Assembly (NCBI GenBank): GCA_028705545.1
Contig: JAQWDG010000006.1
Location: 1-14,264 of the forward strand
Direction: 5' to 3'
DNA length: 14,264 bases
Source: Methanoregula sp.
GTDB lineage: Archaea; Halobacteriota; Methanomicrobia; Methanomicrobiales; Methanospirillaceae
Shown one piece after another: positions 1 through 6,441 of this stretch (the first letter of the stretch is position 1; every line of letters begins with the position of its first letter). The translations under genes and the position numbers were made by a program. Under the pieces are notes generated by a model, which was not told where the DNA came from, did no database searches, and was given only the letters and a program-made list of their open reading frames with translations.

Positions 1-1490
1 CGGGAGACTTTTGCGAGGAGCTGGCCTTTCTGGTGGTAGGCTTCGGCATTCCCCGGGTCTTCGCTGATCGTCCGGTCGAATTCATGGATCGCGTCCTCGT
101 TCTTTCCCAGTTTTGCAAGGGCAAACCCCTTCTGGTACACGGCATCGGCATAATCCGGGCGGATGCTGAGCGCCCGGTCGAACGCGGATACCGCATCGGC
201 AAACCTGCCAAGGCCCGCACATGCAACACCTGCCTGGAAGGCAGCCGAGGCGCACCCGGGATCGATCTCCAGCGTCTGCAAAAAGGCATCGATTGCTTCT
301 TCCTGCCTCCCGAGCCGGGACAGGGCAATGCCTTTGAAATACGCCGATCCGGCATGGCTGTCGTCCTGTGCAAGAAGCCGGGAGAATATGTCAAGCGCTT
401 CCTCGTACTCGCTTAAGGAGATACAACAGACGGCTTTCCCGTACAGCGCATCGGTGTTCTCCGGTTCGGCCGCGATCACCCGGTCGAAGTCCGCTGCCGC
501 TTCCCGGAACTTTTCCCGGTGCTGGTTGGATTTTCCCCGGATAAAGAAGACCCTGATATTGGTCGGGTCGATCTCGGCAGCCTTGTCAAGGGCGTACGCT
601 GCATCTTCGTACCGGTCCAGCTCAAAGAGCGAGAACCCTTTGTACTGCCATGCGTCTGCGGTAAGGGGATTTAGGGAGATTGCCTGGTCCAGCGATACAA
701 CGGCGTCGGCGAAGTTCCCGTCGCGGTACTGGGCGATGCCCTTGATGATCCAGATGTCGGCATGGTCGGGCTCGGCGTCGAGGAAGTGCTGTGCTGCTTC
801 GGCAGCTTCGGGATACCGTTCGAGTTTTGCAAGGATGAAGGTCCGGTAGTACCAGACCCATGCATCGGAGGGGTCGAGGGAATATGCCCGCTCAAACGCA
901 TCCAGGGCGTCGTCGAACCGGCTGATCTCGTAGAGGGAGATCCCCATGTTATAGTAGGCTTTCGAGTAATCGGGAACAAGTTCGATGGCCTTGTCATAGG
1001 CAAGGATGGCGTCCTCGTGGCGGCCGAGGTCTGCAAGGGCGATCCCCTTGTTGTAGTAGACTTTTGCATGGGAGGGATCGATGGTGAGCGCATGGTCGTA
1101 CGCGGAGATGGCGTCCTGGAACCTCCCCAGTTCGTAGAGCGAGATACCCTTGAGGATCCAGGCTTCGGCATTATCGTACTTGAGCGCGATCAGCCGGTCG
1201 CAGGTTTCGAGCGCCTCTTTGTTCTTTCCCATCTGGGCGAGGGTTGCGGCCTTGTTGTACCATGCGTTGATATCGGAGGGGTCGAGCGCCAGCGCGCTGT
1301 CGTAGGACTCCACGGCAGCGTCGTACTTGCCGAGGTCGTACTGGGCGATACCCTTGAAATAATGGGCCTTTTGCAGTCTCGGGAACAGGGTAAGCGCCCG
1401 GTCAAACATGACCACGGCTTCCTGGTACCTGCCGAGATCGTAAAGTTCGATGCCCTGACGCATCAGTGCTTCAGCGTCACTCCTGCTCAT
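1..1490 (-). CDS. Long tetratricopeptide-repeat (TPR) protein, C-terminus outside the window
   Basis: The minus-strand frame beginning at the ATG at 1490-1488 (MSRSDAEALMRQGIELYDLG) stays open for 496 codons to the window edge; I translated it throughout and found no stop. The sequence is a chain of about 14 degenerate 34-residue units of the form AW/Y-x2-KG-x2-L-x2-LGR-x2-DA-x3-YD-x-A-x2-LDP, which is the TPR consensus. No signal peptide, membrane segment or catalytic domain is visible in this part. TPR arrays form superhelical scaffolds that bind partner proteins; the partner here is unknown. A purine-rich GAGGGAG lies 12 nt upstream of the ATG, and a TATA-like element lies around 1544-1551. 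The caspase-like gene is upstream on the same strand but separated by 571 nt, so co-transcription is not shown. An effector domain could lie beyond the edge. Confidence 0.9.
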   Translation of the reverse strand, partial: MSRSDAEALMRQGIELYDLGRYQEAVVMFDRALTLFPRLQKAHYFKGIAQYDLGKYDAAVESYDSALALDPSDINAWYNKAATLAQMGKNKEALETCDRLIALKYDNAEAWILKGISLYELGRFQDAISAYDHALTIDPSHAKVYYNKGIALADLGRHEDAILAYDKAIELVPDYSKAYYNMGISLYEISRFDDALDAFERAYSLDPSDAWVWYYRTFILAKLERYPEAAEAAQHFLDAEPDHADIWIIKGIAQYRDGNFADAVVSLDQAISLNPLTADAWQYKGFSLFELDRYEDAAYALDKAAEIDPTNIRVFFIRGKSNQHREKFREAAADFDRVIAAEPENTDALYGKAVCCISLSEYEEALDIFSRLLAQDDSHAGSAYFKGIALSRLGRQEEAIDAFLQTLEIDPGCASAAFQAGVACAGLGRFADAVSAFDRALSIRPDYADAVYQKGFALAKLGKNEDAIHEFDRTISEDPGNAEAYHQKGQLLAKVS

Positions 1491-1542
1491 GGATAGTTAT
1501 CGCTCCCTCGTTGGCGTGAATATTCATCCGGCCCCTGACGAC

Positions 1543-1566
1543 AGTATATATGCGTTTTGAAAACGC
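1543..1566 (-). promoter_or_regulatory. Promoter of the TPR gene with an overlapping palindrome
   Basis: Read on the minus strand, ATATATACT (1543-1551) is a plausible archaeal TATA box that would place the transcript start near 1520, giving a leader of about 30 nt that includes the GAGGGAG ribosome site. Immediately upstream is a perfect palindrome, GCGTTTT-G-AAAACGC (1552-1566), flanked by TATATG and CATATA. A factor bound there would touch the BRE/TATA region, so it could act as an operator. The function is inferred only from position and symmetry. Confidence 0.4.
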
Positions 1567-1807
1567 GGCATATACTCTTTCCGGTATATATATGTGTACC
1601 ACTATTTATGAATGCTATTTTTATGGACCGGCAGTGTGACAGTCCGATCGCGGCGCGGGTATCAGATTGCCCGGAGGAGAGTATAGATCTTTCCTTTGAC
1701 TCCTTTTTTAATCTTGTCCGGGCACTCGCTTGTCCGGGCAGCCGGTTTACCCGGCAGGATCCCTTGCCTGTCCGTCCGGTTTTTTGGACCGGACCTGCAA
1801 AATCCGG

Positions 1808-1867
1808 TTGTCAGTTGTCTATCTGATTATCAGATGATCATTTGATTATCAGATATACATCTGACAA
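1808..1867. repeat. Nested inverted repeat with two TGATTATCAGAT copies
   Basis: Outer arms TTGTCAG (1808-1814) and CTGACAA (1861-1867) are exact reverse complements. Between them, TGATTATCAGAT occurs twice (1824-1835 and 1843-1854), 19 nt apart or roughly two helical turns. The first copy is part of a perfect palindrome, ATCTGAT-T-ATCAGAT (1821-1835). This could be a tandem protein-binding site or a cruciform/hairpin. No adjacent start codon identifies a regulated gene. Confidence 0.5.
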
Positions 1868-1926
1868 AAATCCGGTCGTTCACGCCGGACGATTTTTGGG
1901 AGGGGGTAGGGGGTATCCTCTTTTTT

Positions 1927-1948
1927 AAAAAAACCGGCCCGCGGGAAT
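1927..1948 (-). terminator. Probable terminator of the caspase-like gene
   Basis: Read on the minus strand, a self-complementary CCCGCGGG followed by CCGG runs into seven Ts (1933-1927), about 115 nt after the stop codon of the caspase-like gene. GC-rich symmetry followed by a T-run fits both archaeal poly-T and hairpin termination. A second symmetric element (A5, TCCGG/CCGGA, T5 at 1864-1898) lies further on and could act as a backup on either strand. Confidence 0.45.
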
Positions 1949-2061
1949 TTTTCCTGTGGGGGGAGGGTACCCCCCACCCCCCGGCCGTTTTTCTTGTGCG
2001 GGCCCCCTGGGCCGTAAAGGATCGTCCGGATTATGCCGGGCTGGGTCTGCCGCGGACGAAT

Positions 2062-2772
2062 TTATTTCCCGATCCAGCCCAGTTTTTCCTTCACGTGTTG
2101 TGTCTCGTCCTGCGCTTCGCACCCGGGCCGGCGCGGCTGGATTACGATGGTCAGCGCGTCCTTAAGGGCGATACCCGGAGCGCCTTTCCTGCCCTTGCAG
2201 AGGATATAATCGCCGTTGAACCGGTGGAGCGCCTTGACAAAGGTGTTGACGATCTTTTCCCGGTCGCAGAGGTCGCGCTTTTTTAGTTTCATAAGGTGCT
2301 CGAAGAGCGAAAGATCGATGAGGGTCGAGGCCATCCACCCGATCTCGCAGGTGTACCCGAAGATCCATGCAATCCGGGAATTTTTCGTGGTGGAGATGAA
2401 ATCCCCGATATTGTTGCCCACGCTGCACGAACCGATGACCACGCCTTCGATATTGGAGTAGTTCGCCGCCGTCTGCACGGCTTTGAACATCGCGGGGATC
2501 TTCATGCCCGTCTTTGCCTTGAGCCCGCCAATCCGTTTACCGGTCCCGTGCGCGGCGACATAGAGGAACAGCCGGTCCTCGCGGGTGTTGGTGAGGTCGT
2601 CGGAGAGCGCCCGTTTAAAACCGTTTTTTTCATAGAAGTTCGAGTAGTAGATATTGAAATCGCCCCGGTAACTTTCAAGCCCTTCCAAAAACGAGAGGAC
2701 CGACGGGCGTTTAGGTTTTTGTTCGGGAGTCCACCATAATCCTTCAATCACCATCAGTGCGGTATTGCTCAC
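2062..2772 (-). CDS. Stand-alone caspase-like (clan CD) cysteine-peptidase-fold protein
   Basis: A 236-residue soluble protein. The two clan CD hallmarks are present in the right order and spacing. A hydrophobic strand ends in His-Gly (LFLYVAAHGTG, His75-Gly76). A second hydrophobic strand ends in a catalytic-type Cys (VVIGSCSVGNN, Cys116), 41 residues later. This His-Gly/x-Cys pattern is shared by caspases, gingipains, CHAT and C13/C14 relatives. The following FGYTCEIGWMAS segment and helices (about 137-160) fit the rest of the small domain. No prodomain, TPR or membrane segment is fused to it. The GTG start at 2772-2770 is chosen because GGAGGTGA, a full anti-16S match, ends six nt upstream. 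A TPR gene lies downstream on the same strand after a 571-nt gap. Substrate and activator are unknown, and a role in regulated proteolysis or stress/defence is only an inference. Confidence 0.72.
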   Translation of the reverse strand: MSNTALMVIEGLWWTPEQKPKRPSVLSFLEGLESYRGDFNIYYSNFYEKNGFKRALSDDLTNTREDRLFLYVAAHGTGKRIGGLKAKTGMKIPAMFKAVQTAANYSNIEGVVIGSCSVGNNIGDFISTTKNSRIAWIFGYTCEIGWMASTLIDLSLFEHLMKLKKRDLCDREKIVNTFVKALHRFNGDYILCKGRKGAPGIALKDALTIVIQPRRPGCEAQDETQHVKEKLGWIGK

Positions 2773-2854
2773 CAGTATTCACCTCCGCAGATTACCGGAT
2801 TACCGGGTGCCGGCCCGGTGTCCTGCATCACCCGGTTTGTCCACGGGGATATTG

Positions 2855-2866
2855 TTTTAAATATAC
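2855..2866. promoter_or_regulatory. TATA box between the caspase-like gene and the small plus-strand gene
   Basis: TTTTAAATATAC matches the archaeal TATA consensus TTTAWATA on the plus strand, and its complement reads TATATTTAAAA behind a purine-rich TTGAAG on the minus strand. It could drive the caspase-like gene (leader about 60 nt carrying the strong ribosome site) or the small gene (leader about 110 nt). I favour the minus strand because of the purine-rich BRE-like flank, but the direction is not settled. Confidence 0.45.
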
Positions 2867-2995
2867 TTCAAGCCTGTCATCTGCCCGTACCTGCTGTGGC
2901 GATTCCCGAATACAGGTACTTTTGTTCGGTCCGTGGCATCATTTTATTGCCTTCAAAGCGAGGCATTATGTAAACAACCGGGAACATTCGTCGCC

Positions 2996-3364
2996 ATGAT
3001 GCCAGATACTCTGCTACCGGACAACTGCGATTCCCCGGAATCGCCCGAAACACCGGTAAACAAGCCTGCTGCTTCTCATGAAGAACCCGGTTCTTCCGGG
3101 AAGGATCCTGTTTCCCGTGGGCTGACGCTTGAGCAGGTCATCGACATGACCGGGGAGCTCGAACACTTAAACGAGCTCGTATTGATCAGGCTGGAACGGT
3201 CCGGCGGTTTTACCGGTACGGAAGCCTATTTTAAGACCGTTCACCCGGTCCTCGACATGCTGGAGATCGAGATCCGGGTGAAGTGCACGCAGGACACGAC
3301 ATCAGGACAGATGAAGTGCATTATCCAGGACTGGATCGACCGGGAGATCCGGGAACTCAGGTAG
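2996..3364 (+). CDS. Small protein of unknown function
   Basis: A frame of 122 codons from the tandem ATG ATG at 2996/2999; I do not recognise the family. The first ~45 residues are rich in Pro, Ser, Glu and Asp and probably disordered. The rest (from GLTLEQVIDM) looks like a compact helical domain with charged amphipathic helices, ending in IIQDWIDREIRELR. Two Cys residues in the second half are the only ones in the folded part. There is no membrane segment or signal peptide. No clear ribosome site precedes either ATG; an upstream in-frame GTG at 2933 would add 21 residues and cannot be excluded. Its composition fits coding sequence better than other frames here. It stands alone, convergent with the TraB-like gene. 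Confidence 0.6.
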   Translation: MMPDTLLPDNCDSPESPETPVNKPAASHEEPGSSGKDPVSRGLTLEQVIDMTGELEHLNELVLIRLERSGGFTGTEAYFKTVHPVLDMLEIEIRVKCTQDTTSGQMKCIIQDWIDREIRELR

Positions 3365-3429
3365 CTGCCCGACCTGTTTTCCCGGAGAAATGCCGTGCGA
3401 AAAAAATCCGTTTCCCTGTGAAGAATGCT

Positions 3430-3460
3430 AAAAAAATGGGTTGTTTTCAGTATTTTTTTT
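3430..3460. terminator. Back-to-back poly-T terminators between convergent genes
   Basis: In the 98-nt gap between two converging genes, the plus strand has eight Ts (3453-3460) and the minus strand has seven Ts (3436-3430). Each run lies downstream of the corresponding stop codon, which suits archaeal poly-T termination in both directions. No strong hairpin precedes either run. Confidence 0.55.
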
Positions 3461-3462
3461 GG

Positions 3463-4668
3463 TTATATCAGGCCGGTTGCCCATGCCCACATATTGTGGA
3501 CGCCGGTTGAGATGACGACTACCGGATCGATATGGAGCAGCGGGAAGATGAAGATGAAGTACAGGATCGTCCCGAGCAGGCTCCCGAGGTTGGCAAGGGC
3601 TGCCACGAGAACGACCTTGAAGAGCGGGACGCGTGCCATCTCGCCGATGGATTCCGCCTCGTAGATCTTCCGGAAATCCGATACCGGGGGTTTCCTTACC
3701 CGTGCTTCTACATAGGCAGCGATCCAGCCCGCGTGGAGCATGGGGTTGAGCGATGTCATCCATGCGACCCCGAAACAGGTCAGGGCCGAATACGGATGGC
3801 CGCCGGCAAGGAGGGTAAAGGAAGCGGCGAGCACGCCGTGTATCAGGACCCAGAAGAGGAGGGCATAGAGGAGCACGGTCCAGCCGACACCGGAGAATGC
3901 AATGGCGGCAAGCAGGAATGCAAAGAGCCCGGTGACGGCAAACCCGAAGATCTTTCCCCAGGGAAACGATTTTGGTTCGCGGTTGAGCGTGTCGAACGGC
4001 GGCAGGGTAGTCGGGTTCTCTACGTAGCCGGTGATACCATGGCGGTGGCCGGCGCCGACGATTGCAAGGATGCGGCCCTCGGGGCGCTGGACTTTTAACA
4101 GGATGAGCTGATGGGCGATGAACGCGTCCCGTTCATCGATTAAGGCCCGGGCTCCGTTGGGGGAGAACTTGCGGAACTCTTCCATGACCGCATCGATCAC
4201 GTTCTGTTCCTTGAGGGACTCGATGTCGAGTTCTTCACCCTTGCTGACCTCCGCGATGGAAAAGACAAGGGCAAATACCATCTTGATCTTCTCGATGATG
4301 CCCATCGATTTCCAGAACCGCAGGAGCGTGAGCCGGATGTCGCGGTCCACGAGTGCAATGGGGATGTTGCGGCTTTCGGCTTCGGCAATCGCCGCTTTCA
4401 TCTCTGCGCCGGGTTCAACGCCGACATCGACGCCGATCTTACGCTGGAGGTAAGAGAGGAGCCACTGGACAAGAAGCGAGTTGAAGTTTTTAACTTCCAA
4501 AACATCGTTTACGGTCGGGTCGCGTGCCTGTTTTTTTAAAGCGGAAAACCGGCCGGGGTCGAGTTCTATGGCAACAACATCGGGTTTGAACTCCTCAATT
4601 GCTGCCCGGACTTCATCGACGCTCTTCTGGGAGACGTGTGCGGTTCCGACGATCTTTAACTCAGCCAT
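3463..4668 (-). CDS. TraB/PrgY-family membrane protein
   Basis: 401 residues, the usual size for archaeal TraB proteins. The N-terminal soluble domain has the family motifs GTAHVS (8-13, His11), IELDPGR (34-40) and VGAGHRHGI (204-212, His208 and His210). These correspond to the conserved His/Glu positions of the TraB/Tiki/GumN superfamily, whose members include metal-dependent peptidases. A C-terminal membrane region has about four hydrophobic helices (roughly 241-263, 265-292, 301-320 and 349-377) and the conserved HPYS...TSLNPM segment (291-310). In enterococci TraB/PrgY lowers pheromone release; the archaeal role is unknown. The ATG at 4668 is preceded by GGTGA. It lies 101 nt downstream of znuB on the same strand; CATTAAACAGG in the gap could be its own TATA box. 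Confidence 0.85.
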   Translation of the reverse strand: MAELKIVGTAHVSQKSVDEVRAAIEEFKPDVVAIELDPGRFSALKKQARDPTVNDVLEVKNFNSLLVQWLLSYLQRKIGVDVGVEPGAEMKAAIAEAESRNIPIALVDRDIRLTLLRFWKSMGIIEKIKMVFALVFSIAEVSKGEELDIESLKEQNVIDAVMEEFRKFSPNGARALIDERDAFIAHQLILLKVQRPEGRILAIVGAGHRHGITGYVENPTTLPPFDTLNREPKSFPWGKIFGFAVTGLFAFLLAAIAFSGVGWTVLLYALLFWVLIHGVLAASFTLLAGGHPYSALTCFGVAWMTSLNPMLHAGWIAAYVEARVRKPPVSDFRKIYEAESIGEMARVPLFKVVLVAALANLGSLLGTILYFIFIFPLLHIDPVVVISTGVHNMWAWATGLI

Positions 4669-4769
4669 CTGTCACCGTATTTCATCAATACTGGGTTGTT
4701 ATCCTGTTTAATGGGTGTGGTGGCCGGTTACGGGGGTCCGTCCATAAAATAAGGACCGGACGGGCAGGT

Positions 4770-5672
4770 TTAGTTCTGCCCTTTTTCGGTCTCTTCCGGA
4801 ACCAGGCCGGAAAATCCCGGTTCGCTGCACTGGTGGGTCCAGTCTCCCACCGGCAGCTCCTTTTTGAACCGGGGCCAGAACCGGGCGGCAAGTGCCGCAA
4901 GAATGAAGATCCCGATAGTGACAAGCACGATTGCCCCCCCGGAAGCGATGTTATACGAGAATGAGAGCTGGAGTCCCACGACAACCGAGACTACGGCAAA
5001 GGCAAGCGCGGCAAGGATGGTCTTTTTAAACGGCAGCCGGAGCTGGAGTGCGGCAATCGCCGGGATCACCATGAGGCTGGAGACCAGGAGGACGCCGACA
5101 AGACGTGTTGCCACGACTACCGTAAGACCGACAAGGACCGTAAAGAGGATCTCAAGAGCTGTCACCGGCATCCCGGCAACGCGGGCAAAATCCGGATCGA
5201 GCGTGATCCCGATCCACTCCTTCCAGAGCAGGATGAGGATTGCAAGGACAAGGATGCCCAGGCCTGCGGCAAGGTAGACATCGGTATCGGTGATCCCGAG
5301 GATCGTCCCGAACAGGTAGGAGAGCAGGTCGGCCGGGGCGGACTGCGCCATACTGATAAGGACGACACCAATGGCAAGCCCTGCGGAGAAGAGGACGGCA
5401 ATGGCTGCGTCCGATGCCACCCGGAGACGTTCGAGAGCGTGGATCCCGAACGCTCCGGCAATAACCGATGCGACCGCAGTATAGAGCGGGTAGATTCCCG
5501 TCCAGAACCCGAGCGCGATGCCGCCGAATGCGACATGGCCGAGGCCGTCCGAGATGAGCGAGAGCCGGCGCAGCACGATAAAGACGCCGAGGCTCGCGCA
5601 GGTGACGGCAACGATAAGCCCGCCCACAAACGCCCGCATGCCGAATTTGAACATTAAAAACTCTAACACCAT
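4770..5672 (-). CDS. znuB: Zinc/manganese-type ABC transporter permease
   Basis: 300 residues, with about eight hydrophobic helices and the ABC-3 family signature near the start (VLRRLSLISDGLGHVAFGG, about 34-52). It also has the conserved late segment VGVLLVSSLMVIPAIAALQL. It forms the membrane channel of the importer with the ZnuC ATPase and ZnuA binding protein. The ~40-residue hydrophilic C-terminal tail after the last helix (WPRFKKELPVGDW onward) is longer than in many homologues and ends in charged residues. The ATG at 5672 lies 7 nt after the znuC stop and follows GTGAGG, which supports translational coupling. ABC-3 permeases carry zinc, manganese or iron; zinc is preferred only through the partner proteins. 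Confidence 0.92.
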   Translation of the reverse strand: MVLEFLMFKFGMRAFVGGLIVAVTCASLGVFIVLRRLSLISDGLGHVAFGGIALGFWTGIYPLYTAVASVIAGAFGIHALERLRVASDAAIAVLFSAGLAIGVVLISMAQSAPADLLSYLFGTILGITDTDVYLAAGLGILVLAILILLWKEWIGITLDPDFARVAGMPVTALEILFTVLVGLTVVVATRLVGVLLVSSLMVIPAIAALQLRLPFKKTILAALAFAVVSVVVGLQLSFSYNIASGGAIVLVTIGIFILAALAARFWPRFKKELPVGDWTHQCSEPGFSGLVPEETEKGQN

Positions 5673-5679
5673 GACTGCC

Positions 5680-6441
5680 TCACTGGTTTCCTGCCTGTAC
5701 CATCAGGTCCCAGAGCCCTTTCGCGCCAAGTTCGCGGGCCGGCCCGTCGTACATGACCCGGTGGTGCAGAAAGACGATCCGTTCCATCATCTGCGAGAGC
5801 TCGGTGAGATCGTGGAGGATGATGAGGATCGTGATCCTGTGCGTTTTGTGGAGATGGGAGAGCAGGGCGTAGAACTCCTGTTTGCTCTTTGCATCTACGC
5901 CGTTCGTGGGTTCGTCGAGGGCAAGGATGTGGGGGTTTCCCACGAGTGCCCGGGCGATGAGAACCCGCTGTTGCTGGCCGCCGGAGAGATCCGAGAAGAG
6001 TTCCCCGGCAATTTTGTTGAGGCCGGCTTCCCCGATTGCCTTTTCCACGGAGTCACGTTCTTTCTGGCCCGGCCGGGAAAAGATACCGTTCTGGCCGTAT
6101 GTCCCCATCTCGATCACTTCGCGGACGGTGACCGGGAACTGCTGCTGCCTGAGCACTGGCTGCTGCGGGACATACCCGATGCAGGGCCGGCACGGCGATC
6201 TTCCCTGGCATTCTCCCATGTGGCAGGTGAACTGCACGCATCCCTTTGCCGGGGAGAGCAGGCCGACAAGGATCTTTAAGAGCGTGGTCTTGCCCGAACC
6301 GTTCGGCCCGGCAATCCCGACGAACTCTTCCTGGCGGATATCAAGCGAGATGTCCTCAAGGACCGGATCCGCGCCGTACGAGAAACTGACATTTTTTACC
6401 GTCAGGCATACCGGCCTGCTGTCCGTAGTGTCTACTGGCAT
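5680..6441 (-). CDS. znuC: Zinc/manganese-type ABC transporter ATPase with a Cys-rich insert
   Basis: A complete 253-residue ABC ATPase: Walker A GPNGSGKTT (45-53), Q-loop VPQQ (91-94), signature LSGGQ (152-156), Walker B ILALDEP with Glu177, and H-loop His210. Between Walker A and the Q-loop there is an unusual Cys-rich stretch (Cys68, Cys73-His74, Cys78, Cys84, Cys87, with CxxC at 84-87) where ZnuC proteins normally have a short variable loop. This could bind a metal ion and is described separately. The ATG at 6441 overlaps the znuA stop by 10 nt, and znuB follows after 7 nt, so the three genes form one operon. It powers uptake by the ZnuB permease on the cytoplasmic face. Confidence 0.93.
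   Translation of the reverse strand: MPVDTTDSRPVCLTVKNVSFSYGADPVLEDISLDIRQEEFVGIAGPNGSGKTTLLKILVGLLSPAKGCVQFTCHMGECQGRSPCRPCIGYVPQQPVLRQQQFPVTVREVIEMGTYGQNGIFSRPGQKERDSVEKAIGEAGLNKIAGELFSDLSGGQQQRVLIARALVGNPHILALDEPTNGVDAKSKQEFYALLSHLHKTHRITILIILHDLTELSQMMERIVFLHHRVMYDGPARELGAKGLWDLMVQAGNQ

Larger units (their letters stand above)
1491..2061. other. Gene-free stretch rich in inverted repeats, G-runs and T-runs
   Basis: No convincing gene is seen in these 571 nt, which is long for this compact sequence. It holds a tandem pair of CTTGTCCGGGCA (1713-1724 and 1729-1740). It also holds several CCGG-based hairpins: GCCGG/CCGGC at 1741-1755, GTCCGGT/ACCGGAC at 1774-1794, and TCCGG/CCGGA around 1869-1889. 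A nested dyad occupies 1808-1867. G-runs lie at 1899-1914 and a G6AG3 run faces C6AC6 near 1959-1982. A GGCCC/GGGCC arm pair lies near 2000-2012. A plus-strand TATA-like TATATATA (about 1584-1592) could start a transcript near 1610, where an ATG opens a 72-codon frame that resembles no family I know. The region could be a structured RNA, a regulatory region, or a decayed element; I cannot decide which. Confidence 0.4.

Noticed and set aside
33..1496. Long plus-strand frames (33-416, 163-849, 762-1496) opposite the TPR gene
   Set aside because: They are mirror frames of the TPR coding sequence: its repeat periodicity and GC-rich codons keep the opposite strand open. They match no family and have no promoters.
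1557..1826. Plus-strand frame of 89 codons (72 from the ATG at 1608)
   Set aside because: A TATA-like element sits at a leaderless distance, but the product resembles nothing known and the frame runs through hairpin repeats and T-runs. It is kept only as a possibility within the gene-free stretch.
1680..1900. CRISPR array
   Set aside because: The repeats are short, unevenly spaced and mostly inverted; there are no regular repeat-spacer units and no cas genes.
1899..1914. G-quadruplex motif
   Set aside because: Only three separate G-runs of three or more are present, so a classical four-tract G-quadruplex is not supported; a two-tier form remains possible.
1956..2286. Plus-strand frames over the G/C-run region and the caspase-like 3' end
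   Set aside because: They translate homopolymer runs and the antisense of a real gene, with Gly/Pro/Arg-rich nonsense.
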